54,391 bases of DNA from Arthrobacter sp. Leaf137 (lineage in GTDB: Bacteria; Actinomycetota; Actinomycetes; Actinomycetales; Micrococcaceae), in NCBI RefSeq assembly GCF_001423525.1, contig NZ_LMOI01000007.1, positions 1 to 54,391 of the forward strand, read 5' to 3'. The notes under the pieces are model-generated. The model did no database searches, was not told the origin of the DNA, and was given only the letters and a program-made list of their open reading frames with translations. Of the stretch, positions 17,400-25,490 are shown in pieces. Position numbers and translations under genes: made by a program. Position 1 is the stretch's first letter; each line of letters starts with the position of its first letter.

Positions 17400-17857
17400 C
17401 AGCTGCGCCGGCCGTGCCAGGTGCACAGGCTGCACGGGGAGCCGCTCGGTGCCGGGCTGGTGCTGCGGCCGCGTGCAGGGGTGCGGTCACAGCCGAGTTC
17501 GCCGTTACCCTTCCCGTCGTGGTGGCCTTGTTGGCCATGCTCCTGGCAGGAGCGGCCGCCGGCGTCACCCAGCTGCGGATCGAGGAAGGGGCGCGGTCCG
17601 GCGCCAGGGCCCTGGCCAGGGGTGAAGACCCCGCCACCGTGGAGCAGACCGTCCGCACCCTTGCGGGTGGAACGGCGGCCGCCACGGTGGCGGCCGAGGG
17701 CGAATGGTTCAACATCACCGTGACGGACCGTGTGGGAGGCCCTTTGGGAACATCCATCCCGTGGACCCTTACTGCCCGGGCGTCCACCCGCGCGGAGCGC
17801 ACGGCCGGTGCGCCAGCAGGGAGCAGCGGCCTTACCGATGGAAAGGGAAACAGGTGA
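17396..17857 (+). CDS. tadE: TadE-family pseudopilin
   Basis: 153 aa, GTG start at 17396 overlapping the pilin stop by GTGA. After an Ala/Arg-rich leader comes GAVTAEFAVTLPVVVALLAM, the TadE signature (G-x-x-x-x-E-F) with one transmembrane helix, then a periplasmic or extracytoplasmic domain (LRIEEGARSGARALARG). It is expected to be a minor pilin of the Tad system. Its stop overlaps the next gene by GTGA. Confidence 0.88.
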   Translation: MTAAPAVPGAQAARGAARCRAGAAAACRGAVTAEFAVTLPVVVALLAMLLAGAAAGVTQLRIEEGARSGARALARGEDPATVEQTVRTLAGGTAAATVAAEGEWFNITVTDRVGGPLGTSIPWTLTARASTRAERTAGAPAGSSGLTDGKGNR

Positions 17858-18219
17858 CAGCAGGCCAGCCGGGTCCCGGCCACCGGGAACGGGGGTCAGG
17901 GACCATCCTGGCGGCAGGGCTGGCGTTGGTGGTCCTGATGGCAGCCGTTCTGGTGATGCTGCTGGCCCAGTCGGCAGTGCAGGCCAGCCGTGCCGCGTCG
18001 GCCGCGGACCTGGCAGCGCTCGCGGGGGCCGATGCCCTGCGCGGAATCTCGGCAGGCGAGCCCTGCACGGTGGCCAACGATGTTGCATCCCGGCATGCGG
18101 CACGGGTCCTCAGCTGCGTAGAGGGCCCCGGCCAGACCGTGGAGGTCCGGACGGAACTGCAGGAACGGTCGATGCTGGGCGCCGCAACCGGGCGGGCACG
18201 TGCCGGACCGCCTCCCTAG
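17854..18219 (+). CDS. TadE-like protein of the helicase/secretion neighbourhood (Rv3655-like)
   Basis: 121 aa, GTG at 17854. RERGSGTILAAGLALVVLMA gives a short leader followed by one membrane helix, then SRAASAADLAALAGADALRG and two Cys (EPCTVANDV, VLSCVEG) that may form a disulfide outside the membrane. This is the putative Flp-assembly TadG/TadE-like family that closes these loci. It converges on the DEAH helicase gene, 25 bp away. Confidence 0.85.
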   Translation: MTAGQPGPGHRERGSGTILAAGLALVVLMAAVLVMLLAQSAVQASRAASAADLAALAGADALRGISAGEPCTVANDVASRHAARVLSCVEGPGQTVEVRTELQERSMLGAATGRARAGPPP

Positions 18220-18244
18220 GCTGCCTGCGGCGACGGCCCGGAAC

Positions 18245-20632
18245 CTAGGTGAGCCGGGATCCTGAGTCCGTCTGTTCAACCGGCGCGGACTCTGTGGCGT
18301 CCTTCAACAACACGCCCAGGAGGGTGATGGCGGCTGCCTTGTCCAGCGGGTTGTTCTTGTTGCCGCACTTGGGTGACTGGACGCAGGACGGGCACCCGGA
18401 CTCACACTCGCAGGCTTCGATGGCAGCCCGCGTCGCCGCCAGCCACACCTTGGCCTTCTCGAAACCGCGCTCCGCAAATCCGGCGCCGCCGGGGTGCCCG
18501 TCATACACAAAGATGGTGGGTACCCCGGTGTCGGCGTGCAGAGCCGTCGAGACACCACCGATGTCCCAGCGGTCGCTGGACGCCACCAGCGGCAGCAGGC
18601 CTATCGCGGCATGTTCGGCAGCATGCAGGGCCCCGGGGAACTGGGCCTCGATGAGCCCTGCGGCCGTGAGGGAACGGTTGTCCACCACGAACCAGACCGC
18701 CTTCGTGAACAGGTCCCTTGCCCCGAGCTCAAGCGGCTCCTCGCCCAGGATTTCATTGGAGATCAGGGCCTTACGCTGGAAGGAGACAACCTGGGTGGTG
18801 ACCTTCACGTCACCGAAGTGGACAGTGATGTCGCCCCACTGCATGGTCCGCTGTGCTTCCAGCACCTCGATCTGGGTGACGTCCCGGGCCGTGGTGTAGT
18901 AATCGGGGTTGGCCCGGCGCACCACCACGCAGTGGTCCTCCTCATTCAGGTCTTCCACCACGTAACTGTCGCCCTGGTGGATGTACACGGCCCCGTTGTG
19001 CGCCTGGTAGTGGGTCTGGGGGGAGTCCATGGTGCCCAGCAGCGAGCCAGTGTCCGCGTCCACGATGCTGACGGGACCGCCGCCGTCGGCCCTCAAATTG
19101 ACCATGGCCGCGGCGCTCTGGGGGTGGGTCCAGAACCAGCCGCCCGGGCGCCGCCGCAGGTAACCCTGCGCTACCAGCCGGTCCAGCAACCCCTCGGCGG
19201 TGTCGCCGAACAGGCCCAACTCGCCCGGACCGAGGGGCAATTCGGCTGCGGCAGCGCAGAGGTGCGGACCCAGCACGTAGGGGTTGGCGGGGTCGAAGAC
19301 CGTGGCTTCCACCGATACGTCGAAAATAGCCTCGGGGTGGTTCACCAAAAACGTGTCCAGGGGATCGTCGCTGGCAACAAAGGCCGCGATGGCATCCTGT
19401 CCGGCCCGGCCGGCACGCCCAATCTGCTGGAACAGGGACGCCCTGGTTCCCGGCCAGCCCGCCACCAGCACGGCGTCCAGCCCGGATATGTCGATACCCA
19501 GTTCCAGTGCCGACGTGCTGGAAACCCCCAGCAACTGGCCTGACCGCAGGGCCTTCTCCACTGCCCGGCGTTCCTCCGGCAGGTAGCCCGACCGGTAGGC
19601 GGCCACCCGCTGCGGGAGGCTGGGGTCCACCTCGTCCAGCAGGCGTTTGGTGATGGTCGAAATGGTTTCGGCTCCGCGCCGCGACTTGATGAACGCGATG
19701 GTCCGCACCTGTGCCGAGACGAGGTTGGCCAGCAGGTCCGCGGTCTCGGCCACAGCGGTGCGCCGCTCCTTGGCCCCGTTTTCACCGCGTAACTCGGTCA
19801 GCGCAGGCTCCCAGAACGCCACAGTGGTGGAACCGTGGGGTGAGGCGTCCCGGGAAACGGCCTTGACCGGTGCTCCGATGAGCCGGGAGAAGGACGTGTC
19901 AGGGTCAGACGCTGTGGCGGATGCGGCAATGAACACCGGCTCAGGGAAGGAACTGCCGGCTCCGTAGTAGGCGCAGATCCGGCGGAGCCGCCGCATCAGG
20001 TTGGCCACATGGGAGCCGAAAACGCCGCGGTAGCTGTGGGCCTCGTCCACGATGACGTAACGGAGGCGGCGGAAGAATCCTGCCCACCACGCATGGTTGG
20101 GCAGGATGCCGAAATGCAGCATGTCAGGGTTGGCCAGGATGAAGTTGGCGTGGTCCCGGATCCACCGCCTGGACGCGGGGTCAGTGTCGCCGTCGTAGGT
20201 TTCGGCCCGGACAGTGGGCAGCCGGAGGGCACGGATGGCGTTCAGCTGGTCGGCGGCCAGGGCCTTGGTGGGGGAGAGGTACAGGGTGACCGCTCCGTCG
20301 TCGTGGATCTTCCCGGGCTCGGCCAGCACCCGCAGCTCCGACCGGTGGATGGCGTCCAGCGCCGGCAGTTGGTATGCGAGCGACTTTCCCGACGCCGTTC
20401 CGGTGGCCACCACCACGTGGCCGCCGCCATGGGCGATGTCTGCTGCCTCCACCTGGTGCCGGTACGGCTCCCCGATCCCCAGCGAGCCGTACGCCGCCAC
20501 CACGTCCGGGTGTACCCACTCAGGCCAGGGCTCGTGGACCGCGGCGCGCGCGGGAATGGTGCGGACATGACGCAGCTGCTCCGGGTCCGGGCCGCGGCCC
20601 AGTAAAGGGAGCAGGGAGTCATGGGGATTCAC
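18245..20632 (-). CDS. DEAD/DEAH-box helicase with DUF1998-type C-terminus (MrfA-like)
   Basis: 795 aa. Helicase core: Walker A ATGTASGKS (76-84), DEAH box VIVDEAHSYRGV (about 193-204) and motif VI FQQIGRAGRAGQD. The C-terminal domain ends in a Cys cluster C-x-C-x3-C-x2-C-x5-C (CECESGCPSCVQSPKCG), as in the MrfA/Hrq1 repair helicase group. It is likely an ATP-dependent 3'-5' DNA helicase for DNA repair. Its persistent neighbourhood with tad genes in actinobacteria is the basis of the 'helicase/secretion neighbourhood' family names. Start is GTG 20632. No functional tie to the pilus is visible. Confidence 0.94.
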   Translation of the reverse strand: MNPHDSLLPLLGRGPDPEQLRHVRTIPARAAVHEPWPEWVHPDVVAAYGSLGIGEPYRHQVEAADIAHGGGHVVVATGTASGKSLAYQLPALDAIHRSELRVLAEPGKIHDDGAVTLYLSPTKALAADQLNAIRALRLPTVRAETYDGDTDPASRRWIRDHANFILANPDMLHFGILPNHAWWAGFFRRLRYVIVDEAHSYRGVFGSHVANLMRRLRRICAYYGAGSSFPEPVFIAASATASDPDTSFSRLIGAPVKAVSRDASPHGSTTVAFWEPALTELRGENGAKERRTAVAETADLLANLVSAQVRTIAFIKSRRGAETISTITKRLLDEVDPSLPQRVAAYRSGYLPEERRAVEKALRSGQLLGVSSTSALELGIDISGLDAVLVAGWPGTRASLFQQIGRAGRAGQDAIAAFVASDDPLDTFLVNHPEAIFDVSVEATVFDPANPYVLGPHLCAAAAELPLGPGELGLFGDTAEGLLDRLVAQGYLRRRPGGWFWTHPQSAAAMVNLRADGGGPVSIVDADTGSLLGTMDSPQTHYQAHNGAVYIHQGDSYVVEDLNEEDHCVVVRRANPDYYTTARDVTQIEVLEAQRTMQWGDITVHFGDVKVTTQVVSFQRKALISNEILGEEPLELGARDLFTKAVWFVVDNRSLTAAGLIEAQFPGALHAAEHAAIGLLPLVASSDRWDIGGVSTALHADTGVPTIFVYDGHPGGAGFAERGFEKAKVWLAATRAAIEACECESGCPSCVQSPKCGNKNNPLDKAAAITLLGVLLKDATESAPVEQTDSGSRLT

Positions 20633-20716
20633 CCCAACATTGTTTCACCCGGCACGGACACCGCCGGCCGGGTTCGCCATCGGGGTAACCGACCTCCGCG
20701 CGGATCGGCGGCGAAG

Positions 20717-21409
20717 TCAGCTCAGGGACAGATCCGAACCGTCGTGCGACGCCGAGAGCATCAGCACCTGCGAAACAGTGCTCCACCCCAGGTGGGAGTA
20801 CAGCTTCTGGCCGTCGATGGAGGCCAACAGCAGCCCCGTCTGCACGTCGTGTTCGAAAGCCTGCGCTGCCAGCGCCCGCATGATGAAGCTGCCGAGTCCG
20901 CGGCGCTGGAACGCAGGCTCGGTGATGATCTTGTCGAATACCGCCGTCTCGCCCACCACGTAGACCCTGCCGCTGGCGGCAAGCGCCTCACCGGACTTGA
21001 CCTCGGCATAGTGCACGCCATGGTGGGTGGACGTGGTCAGGGACAGGTCGTCGTCGGAGAGCCAGGGGTCCTCGGCATCCTGCGTTTCCATGTCCACGAT
21101 CATCATGGTCTGGGAACCGGAGGTGACGTTCAGCCCGTGCCTGGCTGCCAGCGCCGTGTACCGGGGAACGTCGTTGGTGAGGATGGTCAGGACGCGCGGC
21201 GCGGCTTCCCCAGTTCGGGCGGCCAGCTCAGCGAACTCCTGGTCAGTGGGGTCGGCGGCGAAGTATTCCCATTCCCCGCTGGTGTCGGACCGGAGCGCGG
21301 CGGGGAAGCGGCCCTCGGTGGATGTCTGGTACCCGCGGCAGCCGGCCCAGCCCGCCACCCACACCTCAAGAAGGCCAGTGATGTCTTCAATCAACGTTTC
21401 CGGACTCAT
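20717..21409 (-). CDS. GNAT-family N-acetyltransferase
   Basis: 230 aa. The acetyl-CoA-binding motif A is [20 protein letters not shown], with a following [18 protein letters not shown] typical of GNAT motif B. The N-terminal half ([14 protein letters not shown]) is not conserved enough to name a substrate. The ATG at 21409 has no clear Shine-Dalgarno; a -10-like TAGTCT ends exactly 7 nt upstream, suggesting a leaderless mRNA. Divergent from trhO. Confidence 0.88.
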   Translation of the reverse strand: MSPETLIEDITGLLEVWVAGWAGCRGYQTSTEGRFPAALRSDTSGEWEYFAADPTDQEFAELAARTGEAAPRVLTILTNDVPRYTALAARHGLNVTSGSQTMMIVDMETQDAEDPWLSDDDLSLTTSTHHGVHYAEVKSGEALAASGRVYVVGETAVFDKIITEPAFQRRGLGSFIMRALAAQAFEHDVQTGLLLASIDGQKLYSHLGWSTVSQVLMLSASHDGSDLSLS

Positions 21410-21422
21410 GGCATGAAGACTA
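21410..21422 (-). promoter_or_regulatory. candidate leaderless promoter of the GNAT gene
   Basis: TAGTCT at 21422-21417 (leftward) followed by 7 nt and the ATG. TGTTGC lies 17 bp further upstream as a weak -35. Confidence 0.4.
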
Positions 21423-21512
21423 TGCCAGCCCGATCACAAGCAACAGGGTGCGCCCCAGAGCTTATGCAATTCGTGATGGAGCGGACGCGGACACGGTTCG
21501 TGGAAAGGCAGA

Positions 21513-21525
21513 TACCCTTAAATAC
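21513..21525 (+). promoter_or_regulatory. candidate leaderless promoter of trhO
   Basis: TACCCT (21513-21518) followed by exactly 7 nt (TAAATAC) and the GTG start, with no Shine-Dalgarno sequence. This decides the GTG at 21526 over an upstream ATG at 21448. Confidence 0.45.
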
Positions 21526-22419
21526 GTGGCTTTGAACCGAATCGTCCTTTTTTACGGCTTTACCCCCATCCCGGATCCCGACGCAGTGCGGCTCTGGCAG
21601 CGTGCCCTCTGCGAGAAGCTCGGCCTGACCGGCAGGATCATCATCTCCCAGGACGGCATCAACGCCACCGTGGGCGGTGAGATCGGCGCGGTCAAGCAGT
21701 ACGTCAAGACCACCCGCGAATACAAGGGCTTCCATGGCATCGACGTGAAGTGGTCCGACGGCGGAGCGGAGGACTTCCCCCGGCTGAGCGTTAAGGTCCG
21801 CGACGAGATCGTCTCCTTCGGCGCACCGGGCGAACTCAGGGTCGATGCCAGCGGCGTGGTGGGCGGCGGAACGCATCTCAATCCGGTGGAACTGCACGAA
21901 CTGGTGGACGCCCGGAAGCAGGCCGGCGAAGAAGTGGTCTTCTTTGACGGCCGCAACGCCTTTGAGGCCCAGATCGGCAGGTTCAAGGACGCCGTGGTGC
22001 CGGATGTGGCCACCACACACGACTTCATCAAGGAACTGGATTCCGGCAAATACGATGCCCTGAAAGACAAACCGGTGGTCACCTACTGCACCGGTGGAAT
22101 CCGCTGCGAAGTCCTGTCCAGCCTCATGGTCAACCGCGGATTCAAAGAGGTCTACCAGCTGGACGGCGGAATCGTCCGTTACGGCGAGGCCTTCAAGGAT
22201 CAGGGCCTGTGGGAGGGCTCGCTGTACGTCTTCGACAAACGCATGCACGTCGAATTCAGCGACGAAGCCAAAACCATCGGCGAATGCGTCCGCTGCAAGG
22301 CACCCACCAGCAAGTTCGAAAACTGCTCCAATCCCAGTTGCCGCACCCTCACGCTGTACTGCGCGGACTGCGCCGCCAGCCCGGAAACCCTCCGCTGCCC
22401 CGAGGGCTGCGCGGCCTGA
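21526..22419 (+). CDS. trhO: tRNA uridine(34) hydroxylase / rhodanese-domain protein
   Basis: 297 aa, YceA/TrhO family, which uses a rhodanese domain to make 5-hydroxyuridine at the wobble position of tRNA. N-terminal ferredoxin-like domain ([25 protein letters not shown]), then rhodanese domain with [12 protein letters not shown] and the active-site loop YCTGGIRCE (catalytic Cys). The C-terminal Cys-rich tail ([14 protein letters not shown] ... [11 protein letters not shown]) is typical and probably binds zinc. The GTG at 21526 is preferred because homologues begin at this ALNRIVLFY and a -10 box lies 7 nt upstream. Confidence 0.94.
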   Translation: MALNRIVLFYGFTPIPDPDAVRLWQRALCEKLGLTGRIIISQDGINATVGGEIGAVKQYVKTTREYKGFHGIDVKWSDGGAEDFPRLSVKVRDEIVSFGAPGELRVDASGVVGGGTHLNPVELHELVDARKQAGEEVVFFDGRNAFEAQIGRFKDAVVPDVATTHDFIKELDSGKYDALKDKPVVTYCTGGIRCEVLSSLMVNRGFKEVYQLDGGIVRYGEAFKDQGLWEGSLYVFDKRMHVEFSDEAKTIGECVRCKAPTSKFENCSNPSCRTLTLYCADCAASPETLRCPEGCAA

Positions 22420-22497
22420 CCGGCTGGGCCCGGGGGCCCTGCACCTGCGCCGTCACAGCCAGCACTGCCACAGCCGCCCCAGCCACAGCCTGCGTTT

Positions 22498-23106
22498 TCA
22501 CAACTTGCGGAGCCGGAACGCGTAGTTCGCTCCGGTCCTGGCCTCCACCATGATTGTCAGTGGAGTAGGTGCCGAAAGGTAGATGACGTTCTCACGGTTG
22601 ATGCCGCACCGCAAGCCCAAATCCACCAGGGTCAGGGTGTCGCTGCGGACGGTGAAGTTAACGCGGCGCTGGCTCCGGCAAGCCAGGGTCAACGCGTAGG
22701 TCCCTGTTTCAAGGGCGGGCGAGGCGTCCGACCGCACTTCGCCGGCGGCCAGCACGCCGGCGCCGATGTGGACGGCGGGCTGCGGGGCTTCCGGCAGCGT
22801 GCGGGCCACCCACCCGTCCAGCTCATCCTGGCCCACGGGGTCGCGCGTCAGTGGGTCCCTGGTGAACAGGGGACCCGGGGCGGCGGTCGCCTCGGCTGCC
22901 GCCGAAGCGGCGGAGCTCCGGCCGTCGTCGTACGTATATTCGCAGCCGCCCAGCACCAGGCCGGCCGCCAGCACAACGCCAACGGCGGCGCCGGCCGGCT
23001 TCCGTGCTGGCGTCGCCCGGGCTGTTGCCCGTGCCGTCGCCCGTGGTGTCGCTCCGCAGGGGGCTCCCAAGGGACGCGGCACGGAGAATCTCCGCACACT
23101 GGGCAT
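22498..23106 (-). CDS. predicted lipoprotein, paralogue of the upstream lipoprotein
   Basis: 202 aa, function unknown. A basic, repetitive N-terminus (RATARATARATPAR) precedes a hydrophobic segment and lipobox LVLGGC (Cys about 55). The extracytoplasmic part ends in a beta-rich domain (GTYALTLACRSQRRVNF ... CGINRENVIYL) that aligns with the C-terminal domain of the neighbouring lipoprotein (GNYTLTATC ... ACNGSKE), including two Cys. The two genes lie 52 bp apart in one orientation and look like an ancient tandem duplication. Confidence 0.8.
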   Translation of the reverse strand: MPSVRRFSVPRPLGAPCGATPRATARATARATPARKPAGAAVGVVLAAGLVLGGCEYTYDDGRSSAASAAAEATAAPGPLFTRDPLTRDPVGQDELDGWVARTLPEAPQPAVHIGAGVLAAGEVRSDASPALETGTYALTLACRSQRRVNFTVRSDTLTLVDLGLRCGINRENVIYLSAPTPLTIMVEARTGANYAFRLRKL

Positions 23107-23158
23107 ATCCCGACTTTATGCCTGCGGGCGCCCGCCTGCCAGAGCAGGAACCACCGTA

Positions 23159-23662
23159 TTAACGCGCTGGCGCCGGAGCCAGCTGATAAGCGTAAATGAG
23201 CGGCGCATCAACGCTTGATGTGCTGATTTCGAGCCGGCCCGCTTCGGGCAGCGCCACCTTGGACGTCTCCTTGCTGCCGTTGCAGGCAGCTCCCGCTTCG
23301 GTGATCCCGGCCCCGTTCAGCGCCACCGCGAAGAAAGCCTTTCCGCCGCCGTCGCAGGTGGCCGTCAGCGTGTAGTTGCCTGCCGGGACGTCGGCCGCCT
23401 CACGCACGATGCGGTCGCGGTTGAGGATCTTGCCGGCGTCGTCAAGCACCGAGTCCGGGGCCGTGGGAAGCGCCGTCGTACGCCATTGCGGAACATCGGC
23501 GTTTTCCACTGAAACAACGGATGAGCAGCCGGCCAGGGCCACGGCAGCCAGCGCGGAAGCGGCAGCCGTGACAGCCTTCAGCTTCGGGCCGCCGGACCGT
23601 TCCGGAGGGTGAGCGGCGGGCCGCACGCGGGCACGCGCCAGGAAGGGAAGGCTGGAAGGCAT
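23159..23662 (-). CDS. predicted lipoprotein
   Basis: 167 aa, function unknown. The signal peptide ends in lipobox AVALAGC (Cys about 46) after a long n-region. The mature part contains GNYTLTATCDGGGKAFFAV and AACNGSKETSK, matching the downstream paralogue in Cys spacing and strand pattern. It is likely anchored to the outer face of the membrane. It is first in a two-gene leftward unit and divergent from the methyltransferase, 44 bp away. Confidence 0.8.
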   Translation of the reverse strand: MPSSLPFLARARVRPAAHPPERSGGPKLKAVTAAASALAAVALAGCSSVVSVENADVPQWRTTALPTAPDSVLDDAGKILNRDRIVREAADVPAGNYTLTATCDGGGKAFFAVALNGAGITEAGAACNGSKETSKVALPEAGRLEISTSSVDAPLIYAYQLAPAPAR

Positions 23663-23695
23663 GCCTCAACGCTACCCGCTGTCCGGTCCCGGACT

Positions 23696-23706
23696 AAACT
23701 TGTCCG
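23696..23706 (+). promoter_or_regulatory. candidate near-leaderless promoter of the methyltransferase gene
   Basis: TAAACT (23696-23701) lies 5 nt before the GTG start at 23707. There is no Shine-Dalgarno sequence in between. Confidence 0.35.
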
Positions 23707-25356
23707 GTGACTGAATCCCCCTTTGAGTTCACCGCCGGCAACACTCCCGACGCTCCCCGCAGCGACCTGCCCCGCCTGCTGCGGGCGCTCGCCGCGGACC
23801 TGCGGCGGCTGGACTACACCCTCGACGGCGTCGCGGGCCTCCTGGGTCCATCAGCGTCCGCCGCGCTGAACCGGGACCAGATCATTCCGGCGATGCTGGC
23901 CGTGGACCGTGCCGTCCGGGAGGACGCCGCCGCAGCGCCCCTGGCCGCCGTCGTGCGCCTCTGGCTCCTGGCCGAACCACAGGACAAGGCAACGCTCGAC
24001 GCCGCCCTGCCGGGGATCCGCGCGGAAGGCCTGGAAGAGCTGGGGCTGCTGCAGCCCGTACCCGGCACCGGCCGCCTGTCCGCCAAAGCGGACCTGCGGC
24101 CCTACGGCTGGGAGAAGAATGAAGACGGCAGCGGCGGCGCCGAGCTGTGGGTGGCCAGCGACCTCGCCGCGCACCAGCAGGCCGGCGTCCTGCGGCATGA
24201 CCATGTCCTGGGCATCGGTCAGGCTTCCACCACCCTGGTGCAGACCACCGTCCGCCGGCACACTGCACGGGCCCTGGACCTGGGAACCGGCTGCGGAATA
24301 CAGTCCTTCCACCTGCTGCACCACTGCGAGCACGTCACGGCCACCGACATTTCCGAACGTGCCCTGGCCTTCACCCGCTTCAACATCCTGCTCAACGCCG
24401 AGGCCCTCTCGGTCGATCCCGGCCGGCTGGCTGACCGGGTCAGCCTGCGGCTCGGCTCTCTCCTGGAGCCGGTGGCGGGCGAGGAATTCGGCCTGGTGGT
24501 GTCCAACCCGCCGTTCGTCATCACCCCGCGCCACGCCGGCGAGGCCGCCGTGGACCAGTTCACCTACCGCGACGGCGGGCTGCCGGGAGACGAAATCGTT
24601 GCCTCCCTCGTGGCGGACCTGCCCACCGTGCTTGCACCGGGCGGCACGGCACAGATGCTTGGGAACTGGGAAGTGGCGGCCGGTACCGAATGGCACGAAC
24701 GGCCGCAGTCATGGGTGCGGACCGGCACCGACGCCTGGTTCATCCAGCGGGAGCAGGTCAGCCCCGAACAGTATGCGGAGACCTGGCTGCAGGACGCTTC
24801 CGAGGGCCGGGACCGTGACCACTACCGCGACGCCTACGGGGCGTACCTTGCGGACTTCGCCTCCCGGAACGTCGAAGGCATCGGCTTCGGCATGGTGTGG
24901 CTCCGGCGCCCGGCCGCAGAAACTACCGACGGGCAGCCCGTCCTGCGCCGGTTCGAGGAAATCAGCTACCCCATCGAGCAGCCAGTCGGCCCCCACCTGG
25001 GCGCCGCCGTCGAACGCAGCGACTGGCTGGCGGCGCACCCGGTGGCTGACACGTACCTGCTGGTGGCCGGCGACGTCACGGAGGAACGCCACCAGCGGCC
25101 CGGCGCCGAGCACCCGGGCGTGATCCTGCTGCGGCAGGGTGCCGGGCTGCGGCGCACCAACCTCCTCAGCACCGAACTCGCCGGGTTCGTCTCAGCGTGC
25201 GACGGCGACCTGACCGCCGGCCAGATTGCCGGAGCCCTTGAGGCGCTGCTGGGCAGCGGGGAGGACGGTTCCGGGGAGGGCTCCTTCCGCGGCAGGCTGC
25301 TGGCCGACGTCGAAAACCTGGTCCGCGACGGCTTCCTCCTGCCGGCCGGAAACTGA
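23707..25356 (+). CDS. class I SAM-dependent methyltransferase (PrmC/HemK-like core)
   Basis: 549 aa, much longer than PrmC. The N-terminal helical domain (1-100) precedes the Rossmann methyltransferase: motif I ALDLGTGCGIQ (189-199), TATDISERALAFTRFN and the N6-adenine/N5-glutamine signature NPPF (267-270). A C-terminal domain of about 200 residues follows (EEISYPIEQPVGPHLGAAVERSDWL). The NPPF motif indicates methylation of an amide or exocyclic amine on protein, rRNA or DNA; the target is unknown. Conserved actinobacterial protein located just upstream of topA. Confidence 0.88.
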   Translation: MTESPFEFTAGNTPDAPRSDLPRLLRALAADLRRLDYTLDGVAGLLGPSASAALNRDQIIPAMLAVDRAVREDAAAAPLAAVVRLWLLAEPQDKATLDAALPGIRAEGLEELGLLQPVPGTGRLSAKADLRPYGWEKNEDGSGGAELWVASDLAAHQQAGVLRHDHVLGIGQASTTLVQTTVRRHTARALDLGTGCGIQSFHLLHHCEHVTATDISERALAFTRFNILLNAEALSVDPGRLADRVSLRLGSLLEPVAGEEFGLVVSNPPFVITPRHAGEAAVDQFTYRDGGLPGDEIVASLVADLPTVLAPGGTAQMLGNWEVAAGTEWHERPQSWVRTGTDAWFIQREQVSPEQYAETWLQDASEGRDRDHYRDAYGAYLADFASRNVEGIGFGMVWLRRPAAETTDGQPVLRRFEEISYPIEQPVGPHLGAAVERSDWLAAHPVADTYLLVAGDVTEERHQRPGAEHPGVILLRQGAGLRRTNLLSTELAGFVSACDGDLTAGQIAGALEALLGSGEDGSGEGSFRGRLLADVENLVRDGFLLPAGN

Positions 25357-25490
25357 CCTGCCACCTGTGGTCTCCGCGCCCCTTTTGGTACCCCCCGTTT
25401 TCCACATGAATGCGCAGGATTGTCCAAAATATGGTGAACTAGGCCAGTATGGGCTCATCTGCCCCAGCAACCTTTTTCTGTAGGAGCACC

